Both the position numbers and the translations under genes were made by a program. Below are positions 1 to 11,464 of a stretch of 64,000 nt of DNA, piece after piece (within the stretch, counting starts at the first letter, position 1; every line of letters starts with the position of its first letter). This DNA is from Dermatemys mawii (Eukaryota; Chordata; Testudines; Dermatemydidae): positions 56,786,785 to 56,850,784 of the forward strand of contig ML677326.1 of NCBI GenBank assembly GCA_007922305.1. Direction: 5' to 3'. The notes beneath the pieces were generated by a model that saw only the letters and a program-made list of their open reading frames with translations, was not told the DNA's origin and ran no database searches.

Positions 1-627
1 TGCATGAATTTATGCTTATCACTTGAAATATTAATAGTTGTCACTGTAGCAATAAACAATCATTTAGTGAAATCAGTCCTCTGAATTCTGAAAAATGAGC
101 TTCCTGAGTTTATATGGAACTTTATTATCACATATCCCTCTTACGTTCCAGGATTTTCTGTATTCTAGCAAACCATGCTTCTTAGTGGTACACAGTACCA
201 TTCATTCGTCTCTCCAACATCCATTGGCAGCTGATTCTACCCAATAGCAGTTGCCATTTTTCTGTTCTTTCTGGAGTTACTCAATCTTAACTTCAGGAAT
301 ACAGTTTTCATAGATAATCCCTACTTTATCTCCCCTGGATTATGTTCTGATCCTTCTTTTTACAGACTGCTTATAGTGTCTCTTGGCTTTTTAACTGTTA
401 CCTTCCAGGTCCTGAATGTTTTAAAGACAAAGTTTGTCCTAGAAATTCTCTGAGAGAAGCTACATAATAAAACTATTGTACAGGAATGAAAAGAGTTAAC
501 AGTTATCAATGGAGAGATTTTTAGAAAGGTTTACCTCTTCCTTAGCCCAGTACAGACTATAAATATTCCAAAGATATTTTTCTGATTTGCTGTCTTGCAT
601 TGAATTTCATGCTTCCTGGACCTATAG
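1..627 (+). other. NEK1: NEK1 intron, 5' part
   Basis: This stretch precedes the first recognisable NEK1 exon in the window and ends in a TATAG acceptor at 623-627. It is AT-rich, with no long open frame and no repeat that I recognise. It is read as the 3' part of an intron because the exon that follows opens in frame in the middle of the NEK1 protein. Confidence 0.6.
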
Positions 628-693
628 GATGAAAGTACAACTGCTATTCAGGAAGCCACAGAGGAAATAAAGAAGGCAGATCATGCTGTGCAA
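628..693 (+). CDS. NEK1: NEK1 coding exon (window exon 1 of 12)
   Basis: This 66-nt exon starts in phase 0 after TATAG and ends before GTAAGT. It encodes 22 residues beginning DESTTAIQEATEEIKK, a charged helical stretch from the middle of NEK1, after the kinase domain and coiled coil. It joins in phase 0 to the next exon across an intron of only 94 bp. NEK1 is a serine/threonine kinase of the NIMA family acting at centrosomes, primary cilia and in the DNA-damage response. The catalytic domain is upstream of this window. The assignment rests on continuity with the clearer downstream exons. Confidence 0.85.
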
Positions 694-787
694 GTAAGTC
701 AAATTGCATTTGGTTTTATTTGATTTTCCTGTTCCTTTCCCTTCAGAATTTAGAGTAATTTAACTTGTATACTTTTGCCTTTTTCAG

Positions 788-1019
788 AATAAAAGAGAAA
801 TACTGAAAAGATTGAATCAAAATCTTAAAACACAGGAAGATGTAAAAGGAATAAAGGAGCCTAAAGACACGTGTGAGAGAGCTGTGGCTGAAGAGAGAGA
901 AGAAGAAGAAGAAGAATATCCACTTCTGGTAGATCGCAAGAAATGGGAGGTGGCAGCAGCTGAGTTGGTGGTTCCTCTTGCACATCTAACTATGGAGGAA
1001 TCATTCTCGGGGACAGAGA
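788..1019 (+). CDS. NEK1: NEK1 coding exon (window exon 2 of 12)
   Basis: This 232-nt exon lies between a TTTTCAG acceptor and a GTAAGC donor, entering in phase 0 and leaving in phase 1. It starts NKREILKRLNQNLKTQED, which matches a conserved NEK1 segment, and later has DRKKWE followed by VVPLAHLT. Between them is a run of glutamates (EEREEEEEEY) encoded by a GAA/GAG tract at about 889-917, a likely lineage-specific microsatellite expansion. An open frame starting at the internal ATG (812) runs past the donor to 1072, but those last codons are intronic. The region is predicted disordered and has no catalytic role. Confidence 0.92.
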
Positions 1020-1202
1020 GTAAGCAAACTTTCTGCTTTGCCTACCTGAGCATTTCCATCACTGATATCTAGGGGACAATTTGTTGTGTATGGTATCAGT
1101 TCACCAGAATGAAAGTGCTCCTAATTATAATCCTTTCAGTACCAAAATGGTTACTCTGCCTCTCAGTCTACATCTTTCAAAGACTTGAAGATGTCTGTGT
1201 TC

Positions 1203-2770
1203 TAGGGCTGTCAGATGATTTAAAAAAAATGAATTGTGCAATTAATTATGCTGTTAACAATAGAATACAATTTATTTAAATATTTTTGGATGTTTTCTAC
1301 TTTTTTCAGATATACTGATTTCAATTACAACACAATACGAAGTATACAGTATTGACTTTGTTTTTGATCACAAACATTTGCACTGTAAAAAAGAACAGAA
1401 ATAGTACTTTTTAATTCACCTAATACAAATTCAGTAGTGCAATCACTTTATCATGAAAGTTGAACTTACAAATGTAGAATTATGTACAAAAAAACCTCCA
1501 TTCAAAAATAAAACAGTGTAAAACTTTAGAGCCAACAAGTCCAATCAGTCCTACTTGTTCAGCCAATGGCTCAGACAAACAAGTTTGATTAGAATTTGCA
1601 GGAGATAATGCTGCCCGCTTCTTGTTTACAGTGTCACCTGAAAGTGAGAATAGGCATTCTCATGGCACTGTTATAGCCGGCTTTGGAAGGTATTTATGTG
1701 CCAGATGCCAGGTTCTGCTCAATAATGATTCAAAGCAGAGCAGACCGAAGCTTGTTCATTTTCATCATCTGAGTCAGATGCCACTGGCAGAAGGCTGATT
1801 TTCTTTTTCGGTGATTCAGGTTCTATAGTTTCTGCATTGGAGTGTTTTGGCTTTTTTTAAGGCTTTTGAAAGCATGTGCCACATTGGGTCCCTTTCAAAT
1901 ATTGGATGGCACTCCAGATTTTTAAACCTCCGGTCAAGTGCTGTAGCTGTTTTTAGAAATCTGATTGGTACCTTCTTTGCGTTTTGTTCAATCTACTGTA
2001 AAAGTGTTCTTAAAAACATGTGCTGGGTCATCATCTGAGACTGCTATAACATGAAATATATGGCAGAATGTGAGTTAAACAGAACAGGAGAACTATACAA
2101 TTCTCCCCTAGGACTTCAGTCACTAATTTAATTAATGCATTATTTTTTTTAATGAGCGTCATCAGAATGGAAACATGTCCTCTGGAACAATGGCTGAAGC
2201 AGGAAGAGGCATATCAATCTTTAGCGCATCTGGCAGGTAAATGTCTTGTGATGCCGGTTACAACAGTGCCATGGGAATACCTGTTCTCATTTTCTGGTGA
2301 CATTGTTAAAAAAAAAAGCAGGCAGCAGTATCTCCCGTAACAGGCAAGACAAACAAGTCTGTTTACTGTTTGCTGAACAAGTAGGACTTCATGGACTTGT
2401 GGGCTCTAAAGTTTTGTTTTGTATTTTGTGTTTGAGTGCAGTTATGTTTAAAAAAAAAAACCTTTGTCATGAAAGTGCAACTTACAAATGAAGCAATTGC
2501 ACTACAATACTTGTATGAGGTGAATTGAAAAATACCATTTCTTTTGTTTATCATTTTTACAGTGCAAATAGTTGTAATTAAAAATAATAATATAAAGTGA
2601 ACACTGTACACTCTGTGGTTGTAATAGAAATCACTATATTTGAAAATGTAGAAAAACATCCAAAATAATAAATTTCAATTGGTATTCTGTTGTTTAACAG
2701 TACGATTAATCATGATTGATTTTTTTTGTAGTTAATTGTGTGAGTTAACTGCGATTAATCAGCATCCCTA
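1203..2770 (-). mobile_element. Foldback hAT transposon relic with 8-bp target duplication
   Basis: The element lies in the NEK1 intron between 1019 and 3769. It starts TAGGGCTGTCAG and ends with the inverted form AGCATCCCTA. It is flanked by CTGTGTTC (1195-1202) and CTGTGTTT (2771-2778), a one-mismatch 8-bp duplication typical of hAT elements. The two halves are long inverted copies: both encode a degraded hAT C-terminal dimerisation region. The + strand copy at about 2150-2340 reads LAGKCLVMPVTTVPWEYLFS then SGDIVKKK, and the other copy is on the - strand around 1600-1720. More transposase remnant, with frameshifts, is on the - strand at 1740-2040. It is not functional. Confidence 0.82.
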
Positions 2771-3471
2771 CTGTGTTTTATTTTGGTTAAGAGTTGATGA
2801 ACTACAAGTCAAGGGTTTAGCTGGTTTTGTTGAGTTGGCCTCAAAGGGGTTAAGTTCTACTGCTAGAACAAATAATTAACTGAGCTTGAAAGTTTGTATA
2901 AAGTTATGCTGACTAACTCCCATTGGAGACTCTCACTACAAGAATCTTTTTACATATTTATTAATCGCACATAAGAAGGTAAAGCAGTTGAGGCATTTAA
3001 AACTTTAAAAGTGAAACAAAACCTCACCATTAAAATTTCCATGGTACCCTTTCCATTTTAGATGGTATTGAAAGCCTTTGTTAGGAAAAAGAGAATCGGT
3101 TATAGGATGATTTGTTGTTGCTGAGATCTGAACCTCTTTCTTTTTAAGACAAGACAAAAAAATTACGAAAGGAAAGAGTCAATATCAAAGATACTACAGA
3201 GATGCAATTACTGTCTTTCTCACTTGCATTTCAACTGCTGGAAAATTTTTCAGGCAAAACTCTTCCTTCTGAAATGGCAGACGCAGACAGACAGCAAAAT
3301 TAAGGGTAAAAAATGTTCCTATTGTCCGTCCCTTCCTTCCTTCCCCAAAAGACAAGTTCCTTGGGTCAAAGGTCAGTCTCTTGGTATGAAGTCTAAGTGT
3401 GCACAAGCCTGTTGAAAAGGCTGTGGAAAATTCTCCTCTCTTCGTGGCTTACCCACATTGGATCAGGTACT

Positions 3472-3481
3472 AAAAAAAAAC

Positions 3482-3512
<31 letters not shown>

Positions 3513-3522
3513 GAAAAGAAAA
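3472..3522. repeat. Poly-A / purine microsatellite
   Basis: A run of A residues interrupted by single C and G bases, passing into AAAAG repeats. It lies in the NEK1 intron, about 250 bp before the exon at 3769. It may be the tail of a retroelement, but no element body was recognised upstream. Confidence 0.8.
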
Positions 3523-3768
3523 AGGACACATCACCTCATTCTGACTAAAATGTTTTACTGTGTCTACTGTTATGATTAAATGGAAATTACAGAGGAAACT
3601 TCTAAAACAGTGCCCAGAGAGAGATTCTTCCAACTTTTAGATTCAATCAAGGATCTATCTTTGCAGGCTCGTGTGTTCAAAATAAAAAGCAATAGACAGT
3701 CATTGCTTGATTTTATAGGATCCTGAACAAAGCTGATCAACATATTTGTTCTTCATGATTCCCAACAG

Positions 3769-3921
3769 GGCAGACCGTGGGGGAGGTAATTAAACTAGAT
3801 GTTGGTGAGTCCCAGAGGAAAGCTTGGGGCAAAAGCCCTACTGATTCAGTTTTGAAGATACTGGGAGAAGCAGAATTACAACTTCAAACTGAATTACTGG
3901 AGGAAATAACGATCACAAATG
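3769..3921 (+). CDS. NEK1: NEK1 coding exon (window exon 3 of 12)
   Basis: This 153-nt exon follows CCCAACAG and ends before GTAAGC. Two nucleotides complete the arginine codon split with the previous exon. The peptide contains TVGEVIKL, then [19 protein letters not shown] and QLQTELLEE. This is one of the best conserved blocks of the NEK1 C-terminal half and is the anchor for naming the gene. Its function is not well defined, but the high conservation in an otherwise disordered tail suggests a binding site. Frame and splice sites are intact. Confidence 0.95.
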
Positions 3922-4041
3922 GTAAGCAGGAATTGGGGGATATCTGAACCGCAGGGCTAGAAAATTACTTTGCATAGGGCTTATTAGAGTAATGTGTTTT
4001 CCTGTTGAACTTATCACAATATGGTATCATGATATGGCTAA

Positions 4042-4930
4042 TTCTTCGAGTGATGGTCCCTATTGTATTCCACTGAGGGTTCACACACATCTGGAGTCAG
4101 AGAATTTGAAAGAAGTGTCTGTTGATCTGCACATATGCCTGGCTCATCTTGTGCTTCTGTCCAAGGCAATAAAGGGTGGGGCAGACTAACTTTGTCTACG
4201 GTTCCTTCTCCGCCATGCATGGTCTGGATCAAGTGTGTCCCCTCATCTCTGACATGCTTCTAAAAGATGGTTGTAAATAGTTTTAATGATTTTTTTATAG
4301 CAGTTTTACCAGTTTTATTTTCTTCTTAGTTTTAAGAGTTTTAATGATTGTTCTAGATAGACTTCACAGTTTTCATTCATGCCTCCCCCTTCCATATCCA
4401 TGACAAGAACTGTACTACACCCAGAATTCTGGGCTTGATACTCTGTGCCTCCTGTCGATAATCCTTCTTCGTCAGCGGTGACCACTAGTGCTGTCTCCGC
4501 TGCCTGGGAGAAGATCATATTCGTGTTCAGGTGCAGTATTTACTAGTGCTTCCTCAGCCATGCCTGAGAAGACTGGTCACTTAGCCTCCAGAAGCATCTC
4601 ATGGAGCTCGCTATGAGACCACATTCAGACCGAGGCCAGAGAACGGCCACATACATTGGTCTAATGCAGCAAGGAACGCGCTTCCCGCTACTATGGCTGA
4701 CCCCAGTGCCGGTGAAACCTCCCAAGATGCCAGGTGGGACCTAGCTGTGAGATAAAGAAGCATGGGACTAAATCTTCCTCCAAATCAAAGAAGATGAGCA
4801 CTCCCTCCACTAGCTCAGCCCAAGGGAATGGAGTGCTTTCAAAGTCTCACAGGCATGTGTAATCCTCAGTGGAATACAGATAAGGAACACACATCTCTAA
4901 GAACTTTCAGTTACAGATAAGTAACTGCCA
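4042..4930. mobile_element. Probable non-autonomous DNA element with imperfect terminal inverted repeats
   Basis: The left end reads TTCTTCGAGTGATGGTCCCT followed by GTATTCCACTGAGG. The right end, reverse-complemented, reads TTCTTAGAGATGTGTGTTCC followed by GTATTCCACTGAGG, giving a terminal inverted repeat of about 45 bp. The interior has no conserved reading frame. I remember similar ends from common turtle dispersed repeats but cannot name the family. The outer boundary is uncertain because the right arm extends further (CAGTTACTTATCTG) than the left. Confidence 0.55.
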
Positions 4931-6397
4931 CTTATTTTTCAGGTAGGATCTTAATTAACAAGACAGTAAGTCCGCTATTCAGCGCATTTATTTTCAGTGG
5001 CTGTTGCTCGCTTGCTTTTGTGCTGAGGACTCTTTCCTAGCAATAGAAATTTATTGTGTACCTGTTTCTTCCTTCCTCTTCCATCTTCTCCCTCATTCCC
5101 ACTTTCATATATCAATTGTAATAAATATAAAGAAACAAAATTAAACTTGACAAACAGGATGCGAAAAAGGATTGTGAAAGGCGGGAAATTTTTTAAATTT
5201 TATTGAAGTAAATTTGGTTTTGTTGGTGGTTGTCTAAATGAATAGTCCCTACTGGACAAATAAAAATATATTACTATATAGCACCATAATCTTCTTGCCT
5301 ATGTTAATTCAGGATTAGATATCTGGCAAAGTGGAATTGTTTGGACAAAAACGTAGGAGTCATTCTTTAAAACCAGAAACTTGGCACACTTATGTTCTAT
5401 TATTAGATAAACGTATTGAGCTCCTCACCTATCAATCCTGGCACTTCCAAAGCAGTTATGTCTGATAGGATTAATATCTTTCCCCTCTGTTCCTTGGCCC
5501 CTGTCTTTCTATTTTTATTTTCCCCCCATGCTTCTGGTGTTTAAATGCCAGATGCTGATAGTGTTTCTACATCTAATGTTAGTTTATTTCCTTGTGATTC
5601 TCCACTGAGACAGTGGACCATGCTGTCCTGGCAGAGACAAATCAGTGTAATTTCACTGGGATTTTCAACTCTTAAACGTAATCCCATCCTCTCAAATGAA
5701 CTGAGTTTGTCTAACTTTTTGGAATGGTACATTGGTGTACTAAGGTAGTAAAAGTTTAATAAATCTTAAGAATTAGGATTAGACAACAATTAATTGTCTC
5801 TCTTTTTTAGTTGTGCAGAGTAGATCATTAAAAACAAATAGTTATTCTCACCTAATCAAGTAAGCAGAAAGTTCATTCAGCATAATATTGAGGCACATTA
5901 AATCATATCATCTTACATAAGTCATTTGTAATAATGTCAGTTTTGTGTCTTTTGTGATCTCTCTTCATCCTTTCAGGGATACGTGAATTCGTGTGTGTTT
6001 CAAACCTTTGTACTCTTACATTTTCTTACATTAGGTAAAAAGATTCCTTTGGTAAAACCTGTAATACCATAAAATAGTATTTTATATTAGTCTGAAGCAT
6101 ACAGACTTAAAAGAGCAAGAGTGTTGTTCCATTTATGGGCAAATATAGTGTTTCTATTTCCCTGCAATTATGAAAATATTAATAAATAAATAAACCTATT
6201 TTTTTAAAGCATAGTAGATTCACCTTTCCTCTTTATGATTTTTAAAAAAGTTTGTAAACATGGTGTTTTTCTTACTGTTAGTGTGGGTAGTTGCTTGTAC
6301 TTAAAAGGCTTATCAACTCTACCCTTTATCATTACCAAAATAGAGAACACTCACTTCTGAAAATTATAGAAAAAATTTATATTATTTGATACTATAG
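4931..6397 (+). other. NEK1: NEK1 intron segment, nothing recognised
   Basis: This is AT-rich intronic sequence between the inverted-repeat element and the next coding exon. It has several short open frames with no resemblance to known proteins and no clear repeat. It ends with the ACTATAG acceptor of the exon at 6398. Confidence 0.6.
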
Positions 6398-6583
6398 AAG
6401 TTCCTGAACAAGGTTCTCAGCTCTTATCCGTGAAAGAGAACAGTGAAGTAGAAATTGCTTCTTGTATCGGAGAGAAATCTTCAGCTCCAGTTGTTGGGAT
6501 TGTAGAATCTGAAAGGGCAATAGCAGAGGAGTCGCAAACGTTTGATGCCACGCAAGTGCTGTCCAGGCCTATTGTGCTAGATG
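6398..6583 (+). CDS. NEK1: NEK1 coding exon (window exon 4 of 12)
   Basis: This 186-nt exon lies between an ACTATAG acceptor and the donor GTATGA, phase 1 in and phase 1 out. It encodes about 62 residues including ENSEVEIASCIGEKSS and SQTFDATQVLSRPIVLD. The region is acidic, serine-rich and poorly conserved among vertebrates, so it is assigned by position, splice phase and an unbroken frame rather than by strong similarity. The donor GTATGA is weaker than its neighbours. Confidence 0.82.
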
Positions 6584-7076
6584 GTATGATTTTCATTACT
6601 AATTCTAAATAATATAAACATTGTCTTAATCAGGAAGGAATTTAAAATGATTGCTTGTTACTTTTTTAATAAACAGTTGCCAGAACTTTGTATACTAATA
6701 CGTTAGTATATCATATTACAGTTCTAATATATTAAATGCCAAAAACTTGTAGGCAATGTTAAATTGAGAAACTGGGGCTAGAATTAAGGAAATGCTGAGT
6801 TTTTTCTTTGGAGGTGGCCTCTCCATATTCCCACTTGTGGGTTGGGCATCCTGGCGCTGTTGTGCTTTGGGAATCTACTGGAAAGCAGTGCCTTTTGGGG
6901 CTGCAAAACTGCCTTTTGGAGCTGCAAAAATGCCTTCTGTTGAAGTCCAAAAGTCACTGAACCTCCAAGAGCATAAATGTAACCTTTCCAGACAGACATT
7001 TTTGTGAGTTTTTTCTTTCGTTTGAGCATCTGACTGTGATGCTCTGTAGTTGTGAAAATGCTTTTATTTACTTCAG

Positions 7077-7203
7077 AGCTGGATGATTTGGAAGAAGAAA
7101 TGTTGGAAGAAACTGAAAAAAATAAAAAGGGCAAAAGTGATGAGCTTCTCGTCACTGTTCATGATGTGTGGGTTCAAGAAAGGGAAATAATAACGGAGAA
7201 TGA
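7077..7203 (+). CDS. NEK1: NEK1 coding exon (window exon 5 of 12)
   Basis: This 127-nt exon begins after ACTTCAG and encodes ELDDLEEEMLEETEKNK and then LLVTVHDVWVQEREI. The motif around DVW matches the position of a TDVW-like block in mammalian NEK1. The donor is taken as GTGAGT at 7204, leaving two bases of a glutamate codon. Read straight through, the frame meets TGA two codons later, so this donor is required. It joins cleanly to the exon at 8497. Confidence 0.85.
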
Positions 7204-7388
7204 GTGAGTAACAATTTTCACTTTTTTTTTTTCCTTGGGAACTGGCTGTAGAGCCATTCAAAACAATAGTTAGGTTTTGATGGACTAGTACTTGAGATAT
7301 TTTACTTAATTAAAATATTATACTTAGCTTTAGCTCCGATGCTTCTAATTGTCTTAACGTGGAGTGTATCTGCATTTCACTGGCACGA

Positions 7389-7548
7389 GTCAGCTGATTC
7401 TGGCCCTGGGGCTCAAAAATCGCTGTGTTAGATGTTCAAGCTTGGGTTGGAGTTCGAGCTCTGGAAGCTGGTGAGGATGGAGGGTTCCAGAGCTTGAACC
7501 CGAACATCCACACCGCAGTTTTTAGCATGTGAACCTGAATCAGCTGTT
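7389..7548. mobile_element. Palindromic MITE
   Basis: The sequence folds on itself about a centre near 7475. CAGCTGATTC and GATGTTCAAGCTTGGGTT on the left pair with the right-hand block that reverse-complements to CAGCTGATTC and GATGTTCGGGTTCAAGCTC. It has no coding capacity. The fold-back structure and the sequence style fit a non-autonomous DNA transposon. The exact ends were not determined. Confidence 0.6.
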
Positions 7549-7591
7549 CCAGCTCAGCTGTGGCCATACCATGGGGCTTTTATCCCTGTGT

Positions 7592-8418
7592 TAGGGTGGG
7601 TTTGACGTAAATCAGTAGTCCGTGTAATCATGGATTTCAACATAAAAGTGCATTCTTGTTGATTGTTATAAGCTTAATACATATTCTTACATACAACTCA
7701 GAGATAGATGCAGGTTTCATTTTTAGAAGATACACGCTAGACATTTTTAAAGTGATTTAATTTGAAAACTTTCCAGATTAATTTTACTGCTAGATCAGAA
7801 AATGAATGATTGTTTGGTTGTTTCATTTACCAAAAGTAGTTGAAGCAGATATTTATGAAGTCATTGGGAGGTGAACTATCTCCAGTTCAACAAGTTAATC
7901 ATTAATATTTAGAGGATTTTCTTGCCATGCTGTTTTAAGAGGAGAACATCACCAAGCAAACATTTAAATGGTTTTATTTAACAATTTCTCACCTCTATGT
8001 ATTTAAAAATATTTTTGCTGTTAACAAGCATGTTATCTCTGAAGACTCAAAACCACAGTTCGAGAACTGCAAAACTAAGCATTTCTGATGGTATCTTCTA
8101 GACTGAGCGCTGAGTCCCATTGGGTAGCTAGAAAGATTAACCAAAATAATCTATATAGAAGCCTCTGGAACCCCATAAGACTGGGTCCCTAAACCATGAA
8201 CTATTTGACCTCAGTTATAAAACTTTTCTTAAACATTACATGAATATATTGTCTCATACTACAGAATTAGAATTTATAACCCCTATTCAATCATGAGATA
8301 TCTTTGAGCTATAATGCATCTTAATTAAAACTATCTTTAGATAGTTTTTTTTCCTCAAAAAGCATTTTATCAAAAAATCCAATTTAAATAAAAAAATAAT
8401 TGATTTTTATCTACTCTC
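7592..8418 (+). mobile_element. hAT-type element, copy 1, with exact 8-bp target duplication
   Basis: The element starts TAGGGTGGGTTTGACGTAAA and ends ATCTACTCTC. It is bounded on both sides by CCCTGTGT (7584-7591 and 8419-8426), a perfect 8-bp duplication. The ends are degenerate inverted repeats of the form CAGGGTGGAT. The body is collinear with the copy at 50719-51581, including ACATAAAAGTGCATTCTTGT and GAAGTCATTGGGAGGTGAAC. No transposase frame was seen, so it is non-autonomous. It sits 78 bp upstream of the NEK1 exon at 8497. Confidence 0.82.
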
Positions 8419-8496
8419 CCCTGTGTAGACCTACCCTTGATGGCTTGCTGACTTTTTCTGTAGATGAATTGCATTAATAGTGATTTTAAATTGTAG

Positions 8497-8597
8497 GCCA
8501 CAGGAAGATAATGCCTGTCAGAAAGATGATGGTGATGAAGCAGCTTTGGAGAAGGAAGTGCCACATAGTACACAACTGCATGATGAAGTTTCTGCTG
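8497..8597 (+). CDS. NEK1: NEK1 coding exon (window exon 6 of 12)
   Basis: This 101-nt exon lies between AAATTGTAG and GTCAGT, entering in phase 2 and leaving in phase 1. It encodes a short acidic segment, EPQEDNACQKDDGDEAALEK, then VPHSTQLHDEVSA. Conservation here is low. Support comes from the exact phase fit with both neighbours and from the position. A hAT insertion ends 78 bp upstream, close to where the branch point should be. Confidence 0.8.
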
Positions 8598-9237
8598 GTC
8601 AGTGAGCAGACTACTACCCCCACTCCCCCACCGCTTTTTTTTCTTTCCTTCTAAATAATAGCATTGGTTATACAGTATATGGGTATTACCTTTTAAATCC
8701 AAAAGACAGATCCTTTTCTGTCCTATTACCACTTTCTCTCTGTAGTTCTAGAAAGTTCGTGAAGGGATTCTGCTGATAGATTAAGAAAGCCAAATCTTGA
8801 CTTCCAAATAATGAACTTTTTCTTCCCAAAAAAGTACTGTTTTTTCTTTTTCAGTGTTTTGATCACTGTACATTAGATATTAGTAAACTCACTGTTGACA
8901 TGAAGTTAGAAACAGATATTTCTCTATAGCTTGAATAACTGTTAATAATCTCAAATATTGCTAGCTGATGATAACCTTCCTTCTCTCTAGTTGCTAGAAG
9001 AATTTCTTCTACAAGAGTTCAGTCTATGGAGTACTTCCAGTTGCTCCACAGATTTTCTTTCATGTTGAAGTGGCTGTTAGTCTGAGAATAACAGACCTGT
9101 TAACTGTAATGCAGTCCAGGACTCTCTTAGGGTTTGCATTGCCTTTGTGCACCTAGCTTGAAAATCTCAAGCACCTTTCTGTCTCCTTGAGATTTGTTGC
9201 AGGTCTTCTTTTGTTAGCTGTTCTTATTGGTGTAAAT

Positions 9238-9420
9238 CAGATTTGCAGAGGACACTAAAATTGGAAGAGTAGCAAATAAACAGGACAGAAGACTTCAACT
9301 GCATAGTGACTTAAAGAAATTGGTGCAGGAGGGATGTATAGACAGCTAAGGGATATTCAGTGTCATGAAATGTAAAGACTAAATCCAAACAAAGAGGAAG
9401 AAATAAAGGAGTGAAAGGGG
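9238..9420 (+). mobile_element. CR1-like LINE fragment (reverse transcriptase C-terminal part)
   Basis: The translation reads FAEDTKIGRVAN, then RRLQLHSDLKKLVQEG, and then a damaged CHEM/NPNKEE stretch. This corresponds to the FADDTKLGR and downstream region of CR1-type LINE reverse transcriptase. It has frameshifts and stops, and it is truncated on both sides. It is intronic in NEK1 and cannot be functional. Confidence 0.65.
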
Positions 9421-11464
9421 AATGTTAACATTCAGTTATGCCTGTAGCATTAAAACAGGTTTTTATATCCGCTCTTCTCAATTTTCCTAATATTTTTTTC
9501 ATACAATCAAACAAAAGAGTAGCCACAGGAAAGATGATAACTTTAAGGCTTTTATCTGAAGCAGTTGTTCCCATTTTGAAAAATTTTGGTGGAAACTGCA
9601 GTGCCGATTGATAAATACAAACCTATCCCAAATGGTACACCAAAGGTATTATGCAATTCAGAGTTCTGCAATGATGTAGAACTTCTTCACAGCCATGGGC
9701 TCATTCCTGATATGCTCAGTTAAAAATCCCACAAATTTAGTTGTCAACTTCCTTTGACTTCAGTGGGAGTTTAGCATAGGGAGGATTAAGACTCTAAGAT
9801 TGGGCCTTTTAAGAATTACAGAGTTAAGTTGTCTTCCCTTATGGCCAAGTTGCTGCTTTATTTATTTATTTTGGCAAATGCCTCCATCAAATGAGGTTTG
9901 ACCTTGTGAACTCCATTCATTCATTCATTCATTCTCCCTAAAAGTTCGCCAGTTTCTGCTGAAATAAGCCAGGACAGAGGATTCCCCCTTCAGCAGAATG
10001 CCAAAGCACAGTATGTATCTTCTTCCACACAGCATCTTAACGCCAGAAATCCAGCTCCAGACAGTCATGCTCCAAGAACGGATGGCATTAGCCATGTGGA
10101 GGCTGCTTAAGAGCATACAATTGGATAGCCTCCAAGAATGTGACTTATGAAGTCTTTCCTGCAAATTCAATCTGTTCTCCCCGATAGATGCCCTAGAGCA
10201 GGAAACTGAAATCATGCCCAAAATTCCCCTGTGGTGAACTCTTAAGGAGATTGGAGGTTCCACAAGCAAAAAACAGAGAAGAAACAAACAAAAAACCCAA
10301 AAAGTGTTCAGTTTTTTTTAATGGAGGAAGAGTAAATAGATTTCAAAATATTTTGTTTGTATTTCTTCATCTAGTAAGCCGCTCAGGGAAGTGGCCTGTC
10401 TTTTTAGTGTCTTCTCTGAAGCACAGGTACACTTAGGCCACTATAAAATAGATAAAAACCTTCAGATCCAGGACAGAGGAAGCTTTAAAGAAATTCTTTG
10501 CTCCTATGAAATTTAGGGCTCCAGTTTATATGGTGAACACATACACACAAAATATTGCATTTTTAATAGCTAGTTCCAAATTTCCTATAGTGAGTATTTG
10601 TCCAATACATTGCATGCAAGACTAAAACAGGAAAAAGTAGTAGAAATAAAGCTATCAGAATGAGTGGACTGTGCTGCAGTAGTTAATGTTATTAAACAAA
10701 TATGTTCCCACTATCCACACATTTTAGGGATGATTGAGTATCTCTGACATAAAAGGAATATTTCAGAATATGTACAGTATTTTACATGATTGTTTCTGTT
10801 TTGAGATTTGTATTGTGAGAAAATACTCTGTCAATAACACTTCTAAAATTTCATCAGACTGTATATATATATTTGACTTCTTGTGCTTTAGGTTTTTAAC
10901 ATAATGTACAAGATTTTATATAGTAGTTTACAAATGAAATGTGATTGGTCAAAACTTTCTTGAAGTAGCTCCTTATGGGAGCTTCTCTGTAATAACCTAT
11001 AAGCAGTATACCTTGCCCAAATGTACCTTACACTAATGAAAATGAACCACTTGAGTTTTGTAAGATACAGTTAAGCGGTATGAAACCAAGTAAAAACATG
11101 ACAGCAGAGTATACATTGGCCATATACAAAGAAGTAGTTTACAACTTACACGCAAGTTTCAAAAGCTGAATATTGATTAATAAAATATTCATACTGTAAT
11201 TTAGTAATATTATGCATCTTTTTGTAAAGGCCTGGATAAATAAAGGAGAGAAACTTGAAATTCCTATCATAAACATTTTTGACCATTTATATTAAAACAA
11301 TTCAAACAATATATTAAAGCAAGTGAATCTATAGAGATTAGCTGATATGGCTCTTTTTATGATAGAATTGGACTATCCTAATTCAACCTTTGTTGCTATT
11401 TGCTTAGAGGTTTGGAGATTTTGTCTACATGAATTTGTAACCTTTTTTTCTCTCTCCATCCCAG
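9421..11464 (+). other. NEK1: NEK1 intron segment with a (TTCA)n tract
   Basis: Apart from a short ATTC/TTCA tetranucleotide run at about 9914-9933, this 2-kb stretch contains no feature I can name. A 120-codon open frame on the - strand at 9925-10287 has no recognisable motif and is probably chance. The segment ends in the pyrimidine-rich acceptor CTCTCTCCATCCCAG. Confidence 0.55.

Noticed and set aside
9925..10287. 120-codon frame on the - strand
   Set aside because: No known motif, no splice or promoter context, inside a NEK1 intron; judged chance.
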